Shown: positions 7,201-14,946, counted from the stretch's first letter. The stretch: 14,946 nucleotides of DNA from Acidobacteriaceae bacterium (GCA_009781125.1 WQYS01000018.1:1-14946), one strand, 5' to 3'. Notes: generated by a model from the sequence alone, not told the origin. Numbers and translations are program-made.

Positions 7201-7680
7201 ATGCGCAACTATCTTATCGCGCTGAATCTTCTTCTGCTAGGATGCCACGCCGCTCCGCCGGGGAAGACTGAGAGGGCTGTACTGAACTGGACCAAACATA
7301 AGGTCACTGTCAGAGGCGCGCATGAGAAAAACCCGATTCCAGCTACGGATGAAAACATTGAGGCGGGGAAACTGATCTTTGGTAACTATTGCGTCGTATG
7401 TCATGGCCGCGACGCACAGAACACGGGAGTTCCATTTGCGGCTGCCATGTCGCCACCGGTGCCTTCGCTGGCCTCGCCAGAGGTACAGAGTTATACCAAC
7501 GGACAGCTCAAATGGATCATCGAAAACGGCATCTTTCCATCAGGAATGCCTGCCTCAAAAGGCATTCTCACCGACGAAGAGATGTGGACGATTGTTGTTT
7601 ATCTCCGCCACCTTCCACCGGTTGGAAGCCTTGGCGAGCCACGCGCCTACTCCGGCGATGAGTATGGCGGCACAAAATAA
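7201..7680 (+). CDS. Lipoprotein monohaem cytochrome c
   Basis: A 159-residue class I cytochrome c. The N-terminus MRNYLIALNLLLLGC carries a lipobox (LLGC, Cys15), so the mature protein should be lipid-anchored to a membrane. Haem attachment is Cys64-Val-Val-Cys67-His68, with Met116 (FPSGMPAS) as the likely axial ligand and a C-terminal helix MWTIVVYLRHLP, a standard arrangement. ATG 7201 is preferred because GGAG at 7192-7195 is five bases upstream. GTG 7195, overlapping the previous stop, is the alternative and adds only two residues. It lies directly behind the CuA gene, so the two are probably made together. Expected role: membrane-tethered electron donor or acceptor. The redox partner cannot be read from the sequence. 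Confidence 0.87.
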   Translation: MRNYLIALNLLLLGCHAAPPGKTERAVLNWTKHKVTVRGAHEKNPIPATDENIEAGKLIFGNYCVVCHGRDAQNTGVPFAAAMSPPVPSLASPEVQSYTNGQLKWIIENGIFPSGMPASKGILTDEEMWTIVVYLRHLPPVGSLGEPRAYSGDEYGGTK

Positions 7681-7701
7681 TTTCTTATAGGAGCGCGGTC
7701 A

Positions 7702-8712
7702 ATGTTGATTGATAAGGCATGGGCGATTGACGCTGAAGAACTCTTCACGACTGATCCACTATTATCCAATGTGGAGATGCCATTTGAGACGATGCTGTCG
7801 CCATTTGGCTTTCCACTGAATTTATCGACTAACTCTCCTGCCGTGATTGCAGCTGCCGATATAAGCTGGGGCTGCTTCAAGCAAAAAAATCCTGGTACGC
7901 CGCTTGAGCTTTGCATCGGAGTTACGCAAGGAGTAAGTAATTCCCCTGATCCGCCCCCTGTTCCTGTTGTAAGAATGCTCTGGGGACAGATTGTAGTTAT
8001 CGCCGATGCGAATAATTTTATGGTTATCGACTTGAATGCAGGCCGTGCATTTGGGTGGATAACACAGTCCGTAGTTGAGTCATCGCTCTATTTTCGTTAT
8101 TACCTTATGGATGGCGCAATTCTGTATATGATTAGCGCGCTCCGCGCGGGCTGCCTTCATGCTGCTTGCGTGTCTGCAATGGGGCGCGGCATGTTGCTGT
8201 GCGGCCCTACAGCAGCAGGCAAGTCTACTCTTGCTTACGCAGGAGCACGCACTGGGTGGACGCTTGTCTCCGATGATGCCAGCTTTCTCCCGTTCGACCG
8301 CGACGACCGCCTCGTTGTTGGCAACTGCCACCGCATACGTTTTAGAAGTTCTGCCGTGGAGTTGTTTCCCGAACTGGAGAAGTGGCCAGTTACGCCGCGT
8401 GCAGACAGCAATCCTTCAATCGAGGTTCCTACCGCTTCGTTTCCGGAAACCGTAACCGCCGATTCTGCAATTATTGAATATCTAGTATTTCTCAATCGCG
8501 ACTGGAGCGGCGATCCGGAGCTTGTTTCGCAATCAAAGAAAGTTATCATGCCATGGCTGAAGCTCTCACTGACATTTGCCGCTGCCAGAACGCCAGCAAT
8601 ACAGGATGATGTGATTCGCCGCCTGCTAGATGCGCCGATATTCGAGCTTCGCTATCAGGATCTGCCGTGGGCCATTGACCGCATTAATATACTTGCGCTG
8701 ACGGGACGGTAG
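7702..8712 (+). CDS. HprK-like P-loop kinase of unknown substrate
   Basis: A 336-residue cytosolic protein. The C-terminal half matches the fold of HPr kinase/phosphorylase-like enzymes: His153 (CLHAACV) before a Walker A loop GPTAAGKST (168-176), then LVSDDASF with Asp191-Asp192. About 140 N-terminal residues precede the kinase core and are not recognised. No HPr or other phosphotransferase-system gene is nearby. HprK-related kinases of this kind often accompany an uncharacterised nucleotidyltransferase and a PqqD-like protein, and related kinases phosphorylate lasso-peptide precursors (for example in the paeninodin cluster). Here the nucleotidyltransferase is the next gene, but no PqqD-like protein or precursor peptide is seen. 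The start at 7702 has TAGGAG eight bases upstream and lies 21 bases after the cytochrome stop, so it is probably cotranscribed. Substrate unknown. Confidence 0.75.
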   Translation: MLIDKAWAIDAEELFTTDPLLSNVEMPFETMLSPFGFPLNLSTNSPAVIAAADISWGCFKQKNPGTPLELCIGVTQGVSNSPDPPPVPVVRMLWGQIVVIADANNFMVIDLNAGRAFGWITQSVVESSLYFRYYLMDGAILYMISALRAGCLHAACVSAMGRGMLLCGPTAAGKSTLAYAGARTGWTLVSDDASFLPFDRDDRLVVGNCHRIRFRSSAVELFPELEKWPVTPRADSNPSIEVPTASFPETVTADSAIIEYLVFLNRDWSGDPELVSQSKKVIMPWLKLSLTFAAARTPAIQDDVIRRLLDAPIFELRYQDLPWAIDRINILALTGR

Positions 8713-8714
8713 AT

Positions 8715-11198
8715 ATGCCAGATACGTGGGTCGAGACAGAGAAGGCTGCGGCCAGACAGCAAATAGGCAATCTTACACATATTCCTGCTGAGGTATCAGC
8801 ATTGTTTTCTGCTTTGCGTCTGAGTGAACCCGACGCCAGGCCGCTCTCACGGCTAAGTGACAAACAATGGAATAGCCTGCTTGAGTTTAGCGATCTTGCG
8901 CGCCTAACACTACCACTGGCCCAACTACCGATGGGCGGCCTTCCGTTTTGGGTGGTCCAACGTCTGCGAATAAATCTTGACGATAATGCGGAGCGTTTCG
9001 AGAGGATGAAGGGGAGTTATCAGGAAATATCAGCAGTACTTATCAGATCCGGCATCGAGTTCATCGTTCTCAAGGGTTTCACGCAAGTGCCAGACTATGT
9101 CTCTTCACCGCGATTACGGGTGCAGTCCGACTTCGATATCTATTGCTTGCCAGAACACATTGAAGCTGCGCGCACAGCTCTTGAATCCATCGGTTATTTT
9201 TCTGACACGCATTACAAGAACTATCGTTCTGCCGACCATATACCTATACTTTTGCGCTATGGCAATGCGAAGTGGAATGGAAACAACGATGATTCTGAAA
9301 TACCATTCGGAATCGATCTTCATTTTTGTCTCTGGAATACAAGAGTCTTGCGTTTCCCTGTTCCAGTCGATAATTTCTGGCGTCGCCGCGTCACGCGAAA
9401 CCTGGAGGGCATGGAATTTCCCGCGCTTCAACCTGTTGATCAGCTTGGCTACTTATCGCTCCATATACTTCGTGGTCTACTGCGCAACGACTGGACCGTG
9501 AATTATGTCCGCGAACTTGCTGTTTTTCTTCATGCTCACATGGAGGATGATCTGTTCTGGGAAACCTGGTCCAAGCTCCACGATTCTTCTTTGCAGAAGT
9601 TTGAAGTGGTTAGCTTCTATCTGGCACGGTCGTGGTTTGCCTGTAAGATGCACAGATATGCTGAACATGCCATTGCTTCCCTCCCAATAAATCAATTTAA
9701 CTGGCTCAGTCATGTATCGGCCTCTGCACTCGATAACATGTTTTGTGCTAACAAAGATGCGGTCTGGCTTCACCTGACATATCTAAGATTTGTCAGAGAT
9801 CGGATCGCAGTTCTCAGGCAGACATTTTTTCCTCTCGGAATTTCTGGCATTCACGCGCCCTGCGTGTTGTTGAGGAACAGGCGGCGCGTGCAGGCAAGAG
9901 GTCCGCTCTGGATACAATATATAACATATCTGTTCTCTCGCACTCTCAATTATTTTCGTGCGGGTACAACTGCGCTTTGGCATGGTTTCTATTGGCGTCT
10001 TACGAGGGCCAGACTTTCTTCGCAGTACTGGACATTTTTTGTGGTATTCATATTCTTTAACCTTGGACTATCGATTTACTACTTTCTAATCAATATTTTC
10101 CTCATGGAGCGAGGATATACGGAGAAGAGTCTTGGTATTTTTACTGCCGCCATCGCCGCAGGTAATCTATCTGGAGCGCTTCCATGGGGCAGGCTGGCGC
10201 AGCGCATTGGTCTCACTGCTTCGTTGTTTCTGTGCTTCGCGCTAGTGATTCTGGCCTGCTCGGCGCGTGCTCTTATGCTTTCATTTTCATGGCAAGTCAT
10301 ACTCTCGTTTCTTGCTGGAGTTGCTTTTTCTGCCTGGGTCGTCTGCCTGTTTCCAGCAGTTGCCTGTCTTTCTGAGGAGAAGCAAAGGCCGCGCGCCTTC
10401 AGCCTGTTATTCTCGGTTGGGATTGGCACGGGCGTCCTTGGCGGCTTGATCGGTGGTCGTGCGACTCACTGGTTAAGGAACCAGCACTTAGCGCTTGCTC
10501 CTGTGCAGTTTGTACTACTAGTTTCGTGTAGTATTGTCGCGCTTGGGTTCTGGCCATTGAGGAAATTGCATCTTGGCAGTTATTCCATTGTTCGCAGGCC
10601 GCGTCTACAGCTTTCTTCGTTTCTTTTGCGCTATCTTGCAGCAGTTGCAGTCTGGAGCTTTGTAACTGGATCGTTCTCTCCACTGGCCACTGTTTATCTC
10701 ATGCATCGCGCACATCTATCGTTGACGCAAACTGGCAGTGCTTTTTCGCTTGCGCAGGTAATTCAGATACTGGCAGTCCTGCTTGCGCCAGCACTCTTCC
10801 GGCGATGGGGACTCATTAGCGGCATCGTGGCGACGCAGGTGGGAGCTGCTATGCTTCTCGTTGCGCTTGCTTTTGCCACAACTCCGTTTGCGTCTGCATC
10901 TGCTTATATCTGTTTTTCTGCATTTCAATATATGAACGAACCTTGTATTTACAGTCTTCTAATGAATAAAGTGCCTGCAGAACACCACAGCGGAGCCTCT
11001 GCTTCAAACAACCTTGTCATGTCGGGTTCGCAAGTTATCGCAGCAGCGCTTGCTGGAGAAGCCTTCGCACACTATGGATATCCAGCCACTTTTTCTGTTA
11101 TAGCCATGGTGGCCCTGCTGTCTAGCTGTCTCTTCTGGACTCTACATGGATTTACGAAACAGGATACATCCGCAGTTCTCCAGAATACTCCTGGCTAG
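8715..11198 (+). CDS. Fusion: uncharacterised nucleotidyltransferase (NTP_transf_5-like) plus 12-helix MFS transporter
   Basis: An 827-residue two-part protein. Residues about 1-310 resemble the uncharacterised nucleotidyltransferase family NTP_transf_5: VLKGF (118-122), the metal-binding pair Asp139/Asp141 in SDFDIY, and a third carboxylate Asp201 in FGIDLHF. After a basic linker (about 310-435) come about 12 hydrophobic helices (438-812) with Major Facilitator character, including the loop WGRLAQRIGL after helix 2. Even helix number puts both ends in the cytosol, consistent with a cytosolic transferase domain. The reading frame is continuous across the junction, so this is a true fusion in this sequence. 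It begins two bases after the HprK-like gene stops, so the kinase, transferase and transporter are probably one unit that may modify and export a small molecule. The substrate is unknown. Base composition is AT-rich compared with the window edges. Confidence 0.8.
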   Translation: MPDTWVETEKAAARQQIGNLTHIPAEVSALFSALRLSEPDARPLSRLSDKQWNSLLEFSDLARLTLPLAQLPMGGLPFWVVQRLRINLDDNAERFERMKGSYQEISAVLIRSGIEFIVLKGFTQVPDYVSSPRLRVQSDFDIYCLPEHIEAARTALESIGYFSDTHYKNYRSADHIPILLRYGNAKWNGNNDDSEIPFGIDLHFCLWNTRVLRFPVPVDNFWRRRVTRNLEGMEFPALQPVDQLGYLSLHILRGLLRNDWTVNYVRELAVFLHAHMEDDLFWETWSKLHDSSLQKFEVVSFYLARSWFACKMHRYAEHAIASLPINQFNWLSHVSASALDNMFCANKDAVWLHLTYLRFVRDRIAVLRQTFFPLGISGIHAPCVLLRNRRRVQARGPLWIQYITYLFSRTLNYFRAGTTALWHGFYWRLTRARLSSQYWTFFVVFIFFNLGLSIYYFLINIFLMERGYTEKSLGIFTAAIAAGNLSGALPWGRLAQRIGLTASLFLCFALVILACSARALMLSFSWQVILSFLAGVAFSAWVVCLFPAVACLSEEKQRPRAFSLLFSVGIGTGVLGGLIGGRATHWLRNQHLALAPVQFVLLVSCSIVALGFWPLRKLHLGSYSIVRRPRLQLSSFLLRYLAAVAVWSFVTGSFSPLATVYLMHRAHLSLTQTGSAFSLAQVIQILAVLLAPALFRRWGLISGIVATQVGAAMLLVALAFATTPFASASAYICFSAFQYMNEPCIYSLLMNKVPAEHHSGASASNNLVMSGSQVIAAALAGEAFAHYGYPATFSVIAMVALLSSCLFWTLHGFTKQDTSAVLQNTPG

Positions 11199-11200
11199 AT

Positions 11201-11929
11201 TTAGTAAGTAGCTTGCGAGTTTTTGTAATCTTCACCGAACTTATTCTTGTGATCGGCTTCAGGGCTCGCCGTGAGTTCCATGTCTATTTCGCCTAAGCTG
11301 GCCGTAGACGCTGAGATTTGTACTTCACGAGGGATATTCATCGATTTCACCCTGGCGCGCTCGCTCCACACATGCAGCCGGTAGACGCCTTGCGGAACAT
11401 CATGAATTACAACCTCGCCGTTACTGCCGGAGACTGTATAAAAAGGAGTATTTAGCACAAGCACCACAGCTCCCATCCCAGGATGAATGTTGCAGAAGAT
11501 GTACGAGACGCCTTCCTGGTCGAACTTTACCGAGCGGCTGGCGCCAGATTCATATAAACCAAGATCAAACCGTTTGCCATTGAATAGAGAAAATACATTA
11601 TGAAAGAACGGATCTTCGTTAGGAAACTCAACACTGCTTCCTGCCGGAACTACTAGCAGGTGTGGTGTAAACTGCTTGTTCTTCTGCACCAGCCTGAATG
11701 GCGCATGAGGTCGTGGCTTTGATTTCAGCGGTTGCAACGGCGACAACCACACCACAGCGTCCGGTACGGCGAGAGTCTTCTTCAAAGTGCGTGATCTGCC
11801 GCGAATAACAATCTTTGCCGAAACATCGACCGTCTGCGCGGACACAGGCTGATTGTTCATCGCGGCGAAGCCGTAACATACAACTATCAGAACTATCCTG
11901 CGAAGCATTTGAAGGATATGAATTATCAT
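11201..11929 (-). CDS. Exported type-1-copper (plastocyanin/methylamine-utilisation-like) protein
   Basis: A 242-residue protein with a signal peptide (hydrophobic core IVLIVVCYGFAAM, cleavage near PVSAQ). It has a cupredoxin core with mononuclear copper ligands His110 (PFFHNVF), Cys146, His149 and Met152 (CNIHPGM). The spacing C-x2-H-x2-M and the preceding EGVSYIF are typical of plastocyanin-like proteins often annotated as methylamine utilisation proteins. A beta-sandwich follows at about 160-220 (GEVVIHDVPQGVYRLHVW), like a carboxypeptidase-regulatory domain. ATG 11929 is chosen because AGGGAAGG lies just upstream and it begins seven bases after the stop of the porin gene; a longer in-frame start at 12070 would overlap the porin. 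It is the last gene of the minus-strand run. Likely role: periplasmic electron carrier or copper binder. No methylamine dehydrogenase genes are present. Confidence 0.85.
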   Translation of the reverse strand: MIIHILQMLRRIVLIVVCYGFAAMNNQPVSAQTVDVSAKIVIRGRSRTLKKTLAVPDAVVWLSPLQPLKSKPRPHAPFRLVQKNKQFTPHLLVVPAGSSVEFPNEDPFFHNVFSLFNGKRFDLGLYESGASRSVKFDQEGVSYIFCNIHPGMGAVVLVLNTPFYTVSGSNGEVVIHDVPQGVYRLHVWSERARVKSMNIPREVQISASTASLGEIDMELTASPEADHKNKFGEDYKNSQATY

Positions 11930-11936
11930 GCCTTCC

Positions 11937-13433
11937 CTAGAATTGATATCCGAGCGACAGAGTATAAATGTCTGTCGTGCTGCGAGTGCCTGTAATAGGC
12001 CATGTCCAAATCCTGCGATACTCCGGCGAGAGGAGCAGATATGTCTTCGGACGATATATAAGATTGGCAATCATCATGCGATTGCGCGCTCGCAGTTCGG
12101 TTGTGCTTGCCGTAGGCGAGAGAATCACCTGATGAAAATCGTTTGCGAAGCCATTGTCCATACCTATGGAAACATTCGTTTCGATAAGTCCTCCGAATCT
12201 GGCTTTTACCTCTGTCCATCCACCAATGGCGTTGAGGCCGCGAATAACTATCTCACCTGTAAGTGGATTCGATCCATAAATAACATCCTTATAGACGCCC
12301 CCTCCCAGTCCTCCGAGTGAACGTCCTCTATATCCTTCGCCGCTCAATTCAAACCTGTGCATCAGGGGAATACGCCAATCCGCAGCGAAGGCCCATGAGT
12401 CGTTCCCTTGCGTGTAATTGTCGAACGAGTAACTCTGGCGGCTGTAATATCCGCTTAGTCCAATTTGTAACTCCTGCTCATGAGCCGGATGCCAGCTAAT
12501 TCGCGCCTCGTAGCCGGGCTGGCCGGATAGTTCTCCGGCGCTAGGTGCACGAAGTATATTTGAGGAGTTATATCCGGCAGCGGGTGAATCCCACAAGCCT
12601 AGCTCAACTTGTAATTGTTGCTGCGTGAGGAACTGGTGCGTATAACGCAGTTGCGGAGCCCATGTCCATAGATTGCCGGCCCACGCCATCGCAGGCATGG
12701 CAACCATCGCATACGACGCGGGAGATAACGGTGAGATTAGAGGCCCTTCCATGCCTGCATCCAGCGAATTCCTCTTCCAGTCGAGACGAATGCTTGCGGT
12801 CTTCATGCGCACGACGCCTGCAACCGTACCGTAGTTTCCGTACGGAATACCGCCGTAAAAATCGACGTCTATCTTCGCGCTCGATCTGGCTCCAGCTATG
12901 CGTGGTCCGAACCCCTCTATTGAAAGCTCGGTCTGACGCATTCCCGCGCCTGTGCTTCCAGACGCGCCTCCGGGCAGAGCGACAGAGGGAAGGTCCACAT
13001 TATCGACGGCTCCGCGATTGACAAAGCCATTGAATAAAGCCAGGCCGCTAAAGACAACGGGATACTTCGAGCCAGTTTCGACCTTCGTCTGATCGTGGAG
13101 CTTTACTTGTGACTCCAGCATCTCCACCCGTTCCTTAATGTCATCGTCCACGGTCTTTTGGGTAGTTGTTTCTTCAGACCCAGAAGCTGATAATTGCTTA
13201 CTAACTCTCGCAAGTTCCTGTTGAAGCTGTTCCATTTGCTGCTGCGACTGCTCCAGTTGCCGCTGGGTGGCGGCCAGAGCCGTCGTGATTCTCTCCAGTT
13301 CTTTCTGTAACTCGACCGTCTCACTGCTGGGCGGAGAAGTAGTCTGTCCTTGTGTCTGCTGGCCATTTTGTCCCTGCAATGGAATCGACAGCGTGCACGC
13401 CAGAAGGCCGACGAAGAATCTGAGCTTTCGCAT
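11937..13433 (-). CDS. Coiled-coil outer-membrane porin, DcaP-like
   Basis: A 498-residue outer-membrane protein. Signal peptide MRKLRFFVGLLACTLSIPLQ, then a Gln/Thr-rich stretch and a predicted coiled coil at about 38-83 (repeated LQKELERI, QQMEQLQQELARV), with a second heptad-like segment near 97-117. From about residue 123 a beta-barrel follows (VVFSGLALFNGFV, SAKIDVDFYGGI) and the chain ends YTLSLGYQF, with the terminal Phe needed for barrel assembly. An N-terminal coiled coil before a barrel is the layout of trimeric DcaP-type porins, which take up small anionic molecules; that identity is tentative. ATG 13433 is favoured over an in-frame start at 13631 because GAGAGG precedes it, a signal peptide starts there, and the longer form would run into the kinase gene. 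It starts ten bases after the kinase stop codon. Confidence 0.85.
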   Translation of the reverse strand: MRKLRFFVGLLACTLSIPLQGQNGQQTQGQTTSPPSSETVELQKELERITTALAATQRQLEQSQQQMEQLQQELARVSKQLSASGSEETTTQKTVDDDIKERVEMLESQVKLHDQTKVETGSKYPVVFSGLALFNGFVNRGAVDNVDLPSVALPGGASGSTGAGMRQTELSIEGFGPRIAGARSSAKIDVDFYGGIPYGNYGTVAGVVRMKTASIRLDWKRNSLDAGMEGPLISPLSPASYAMVAMPAMAWAGNLWTWAPQLRYTHQFLTQQQLQVELGLWDSPAAGYNSSNILRAPSAGELSGQPGYEARISWHPAHEQELQIGLSGYYSRQSYSFDNYTQGNDSWAFAADWRIPLMHRFELSGEGYRGRSLGGLGGGVYKDVIYGSNPLTGEIVIRGLNAIGGWTEVKARFGGLIETNVSIGMDNGFANDFHQVILSPTASTTELRARNRMMIANLIYRPKTYLLLSPEYRRIWTWPITGTRSTTDIYTLSLGYQF

Positions 13434-13443
13434 CTCGTACCTC

Positions 13444-14946
13444 TCAGGTAGTAGGTTGCGTCGGATGGTTCTTCTCGACGGCACGCGGGACCATCGAAGT
13501 ATCCACGCACAGGGACGCGGGCAGAATGATGGTGAAGGTTGTTCTGTGTTCGCCGCTCTCGTCGGCTTCGCTGCTGAGCTCAATCCGCCCTCCGTGTTCC
13601 TGCGCGATCTGCTGCGCCAGCGTAAGACCAAGGCCTATGCCGCTTTCGCGTCCCTCGCTGATGACAGGGAGAAAGATCTTTTGACGAATCTCTTCAGCAA
13701 TCCCGGGGCCGTTGTCGGAGATCTGGATGCGAATCTCCTCGCCCGTTGCCGTCATGGCGACGGTGACTACAGGCGGCCTGCCTCCGCGCGCTCTATCTCT
13801 GATCGCTGCCTGACAGCCGTTCAGCAGGATGTTGTAGACCGCCCGGCCCAGCTTCTTTCCATCGACCCAGGCCACCAGCGGAACCAGCCCGTCGAGAACG
13901 ATCTCTACGCCATACGATGCCGGATGCGAGCGAACCATGTTGGCGGCGGCGTCAACAATCGCGTCCAGCGGCTGAGCCTCCGGATGCAGCGCGCGGCCTG
14001 TCTGCGTAAACAGCAGCAGCGAATCGAGCAGGCCGGTCATGCCTTGCACCGCTGTACGCACCTCTTCGAGCAGCAGCTCGCGTTCCGCCTGCGGAATCGA
14101 GCGCGAGCTCATGAACTCGGCGTTGGCGTACATCGCCGAAAGATAGTGGCGCAGATCATGCGAGATCGAGCTGGCCATGCGGCCAATCGTGGCCAGGCGC
14201 TCGGTATCGATCAACTGCGCCTCGGTGTGGCGCAGCTCCACGCGCATCCGCTCGAAGGCCCGGCTCAGCTCGCGAATCTCTTCAGCTCCAGACTCGCTTA
14301 GCTTGTACTCAAAGTTTCCCTCGCCCAGCGCACGCGCTCCTTCGACCAGCGTTTCCAGCGGACGAGTCAGCGCACGCGAGACCGACAGAAACATAAGCGT
14401 TCCAATCGATACCGTCAACAAGCCAAGCAAAAGAACCCATCGGTTGACGTCACGAACCAGTTGCGTGGCCGGCTCAAACGACTTCATGACTACAAGCCGA
14501 ACCGCCGGTTGATTGGACAGGCTTGCCGTGGTGACCAGATATTGTTCTCTCCCCAGCGTGAGCCTTTGGTTTGCGCCGGTGGTCAAGAGAGCATCGCCTG
14601 ACCTTTCCATCAGTTGCTTCTGAAGCTCGGGCGCAAGCGTGCTGGCGGCGATCCTTCCATCGACGACGAAGGCGACCTCAGCCGCGGCGGCTTCGGCGAT
14701 CTCGCGCGCCACCTGATGATCGATGGCGTACCCGACGGCAATATAGCCGAGCCGCGTTCCGGCTTCCGGACTTCCGAACAACAGCGGTTGAAGCGCAACC
14801 TCATAGAGACGGCCATCGAAGGCGAGCAACACCGTCGGGGCCTGCGATGCCAGAGTGCGCTCCAGTGCCTGCTGCACCGGTCCGCGATCAAGCTCCGCGC
14901 CTCGATTGTATAAGGTAACCAGTTTGCCGCCTTGATCGAGCAGCGC
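13444..14946 (-). CDS. Membrane sensor histidine kinase, 5' end beyond the window
   Basis: The frame is open through the right edge, so 500 C-terminal residues are visible and the start is outside. The order is: extracytoplasmic sensor region at about 1-165 (TRLGYIAVGYAIDHQ, AFVVDGRIAAS, resembling double-Cache sensors); one membrane helix at about 170-190; HAMP domain (SRALTRPLETLVEGARALGE); HisKA with phospho-acceptor His263 in SISHDLRHYL; and a HATPase domain with N-box NILLNGCQAAI, G1 SDNGPGI and G2 GIGLGL. All catalytic motifs look intact. A first transmembrane helix should lie upstream. A GTG at 14877 could be mistaken for the start, but upstream codons continue the sensor domain without a stop. 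No response regulator is visible; it may lie to the right. The ten-base gap to the porin gene suggests cotranscription and that the kinase governs the porin and copper-protein genes. Confidence 0.92.
   Translation of the reverse strand, partial: ALLDQGGKLVTLYNRGAELDRGPVQQALERTLASQAPTVLLAFDGRLYEVALQPLLFGSPEAGTRLGYIAVGYAIDHQVAREIAEAAAAEVAFVVDGRIAASTLAPELQKQLMERSGDALLTTGANQRLTLGREQYLVTTASLSNQPAVRLVVMKSFEPATQLVRDVNRWVLLLGLLTVSIGTLMFLSVSRALTRPLETLVEGARALGEGNFEYKLSESGAEEIRELSRAFERMRVELRHTEAQLIDTERLATIGRMASSISHDLRHYLSAMYANAEFMSSRSIPQAERELLLEEVRTAVQGMTGLLDSLLLFTQTGRALHPEAQPLDAIVDAAANMVRSHPASYGVEIVLDGLVPLVAWVDGKKLGRAVYNILLNGCQAAIRDRARGGRPPVVTVAMTATGEEIRIQISDNGPGIAEEIRQKIFLPVISEGRESGIGLGLTLAQQIAQEHGGRIELSSEADESGEHRTTFTIILPASLCVDTSMVPRAVEKNHPTQPTT

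Noticed and set aside
7702..11198. A lasso-peptide biosynthesis cluster
   Set aside because: Only the kinase and nucleotidyltransferase-like parts are present; gaps of 21 and 2 bases leave no room for a precursor gene, and no cyclase or protease is seen.
11930..12070. N-terminal extension of the type-1-copper protein to 12070
   Set aside because: It overlaps the porin C-terminus and would bury the signal peptide behind 47 residues.
13434..13631. N-terminal extension of the porin to an in-frame start at 13631
   Set aside because: It would overlap the kinase coding region, and the true start at 13433 has a ribosome binding site and signal peptide.
13267..14301. A 344-codon plus-strand open frame opposite the kinase and porin genes
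   Set aside because: The kinase on the other strand has intact H, N, G1 and G2 motifs over the same bases, and the plus-strand translation is Arg/His-rich low-quality sequence with no domain; it is a shadow of high-GC coding DNA.

Overview
The window looks like a chromosomal segment of a Gram-negative soil bacterium, most likely an acidobacterium of the Terriglobia (Granulicella/Terriglobus/Edaphobacter type). This rests on a very long TonB-dependent receptor with an N-terminal carboxypeptidase-regulatory-like domain, a class greatly expanded in that group. It is supported by several outer-membrane beta-barrels, exported haem and copper proteins, and moderate-to-high GC. The taxonomic call is an inference; no marker gene is present.

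Layout. (1) 31-1638 (+) encodes a 12-helix haem-copper oxidoreductase subunit I related to NorB, with an aspartate where helix VI normally carries a metal-ligand histidine. (2) A perfect hairpin at 1666-1694 separates it from a convergent TonB-dependent receptor gene (1701-5189, -). (3) The divergent intergenic region 5190-5441 holds a tandem 11-bp repeat and an array of TGTCA/TGACA motifs, part of which resembles a pho box. (4) 5442-11198 (+) is a tight six-gene run: outer-membrane barrel, small exported cytochrome c, stand-alone CuA copper protein, lipoprotein cytochrome c, HprK-like kinase, and a fusion of an uncharacterised nucleotidyltransferase with a 12-helix MFS transporter. (5) 11201-14946 (-) is a converging run read from the right edge: sensor histidine kinase (5' end outside the window), coiled-coil porin of DcaP type, and an exported type-1-copper protein. 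The two converging runs end only 2 bp apart.

Working together. The CuA protein, two c-type cytochromes, blue-copper-like protein and two barrels suggest an envelope electron-transfer and/or copper-handling module. It might supply electrons to a terminal reductase such as the NorB-like enzyme, which is separated from it by the receptor gene. The kinase could sense an extracytoplasmic signal for the minus-strand run. The HprK-like kinase and nucleotidyltransferase belong to families often seen in peptide-modification clusters, but no precursor peptide or other maturation enzyme is visible, so their job here is open. The segment from about 5.4 to 13.4 kb is visibly poorer in GC than its flanks, which suggests a separate history. 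All functional links between genes are inference from gene order.
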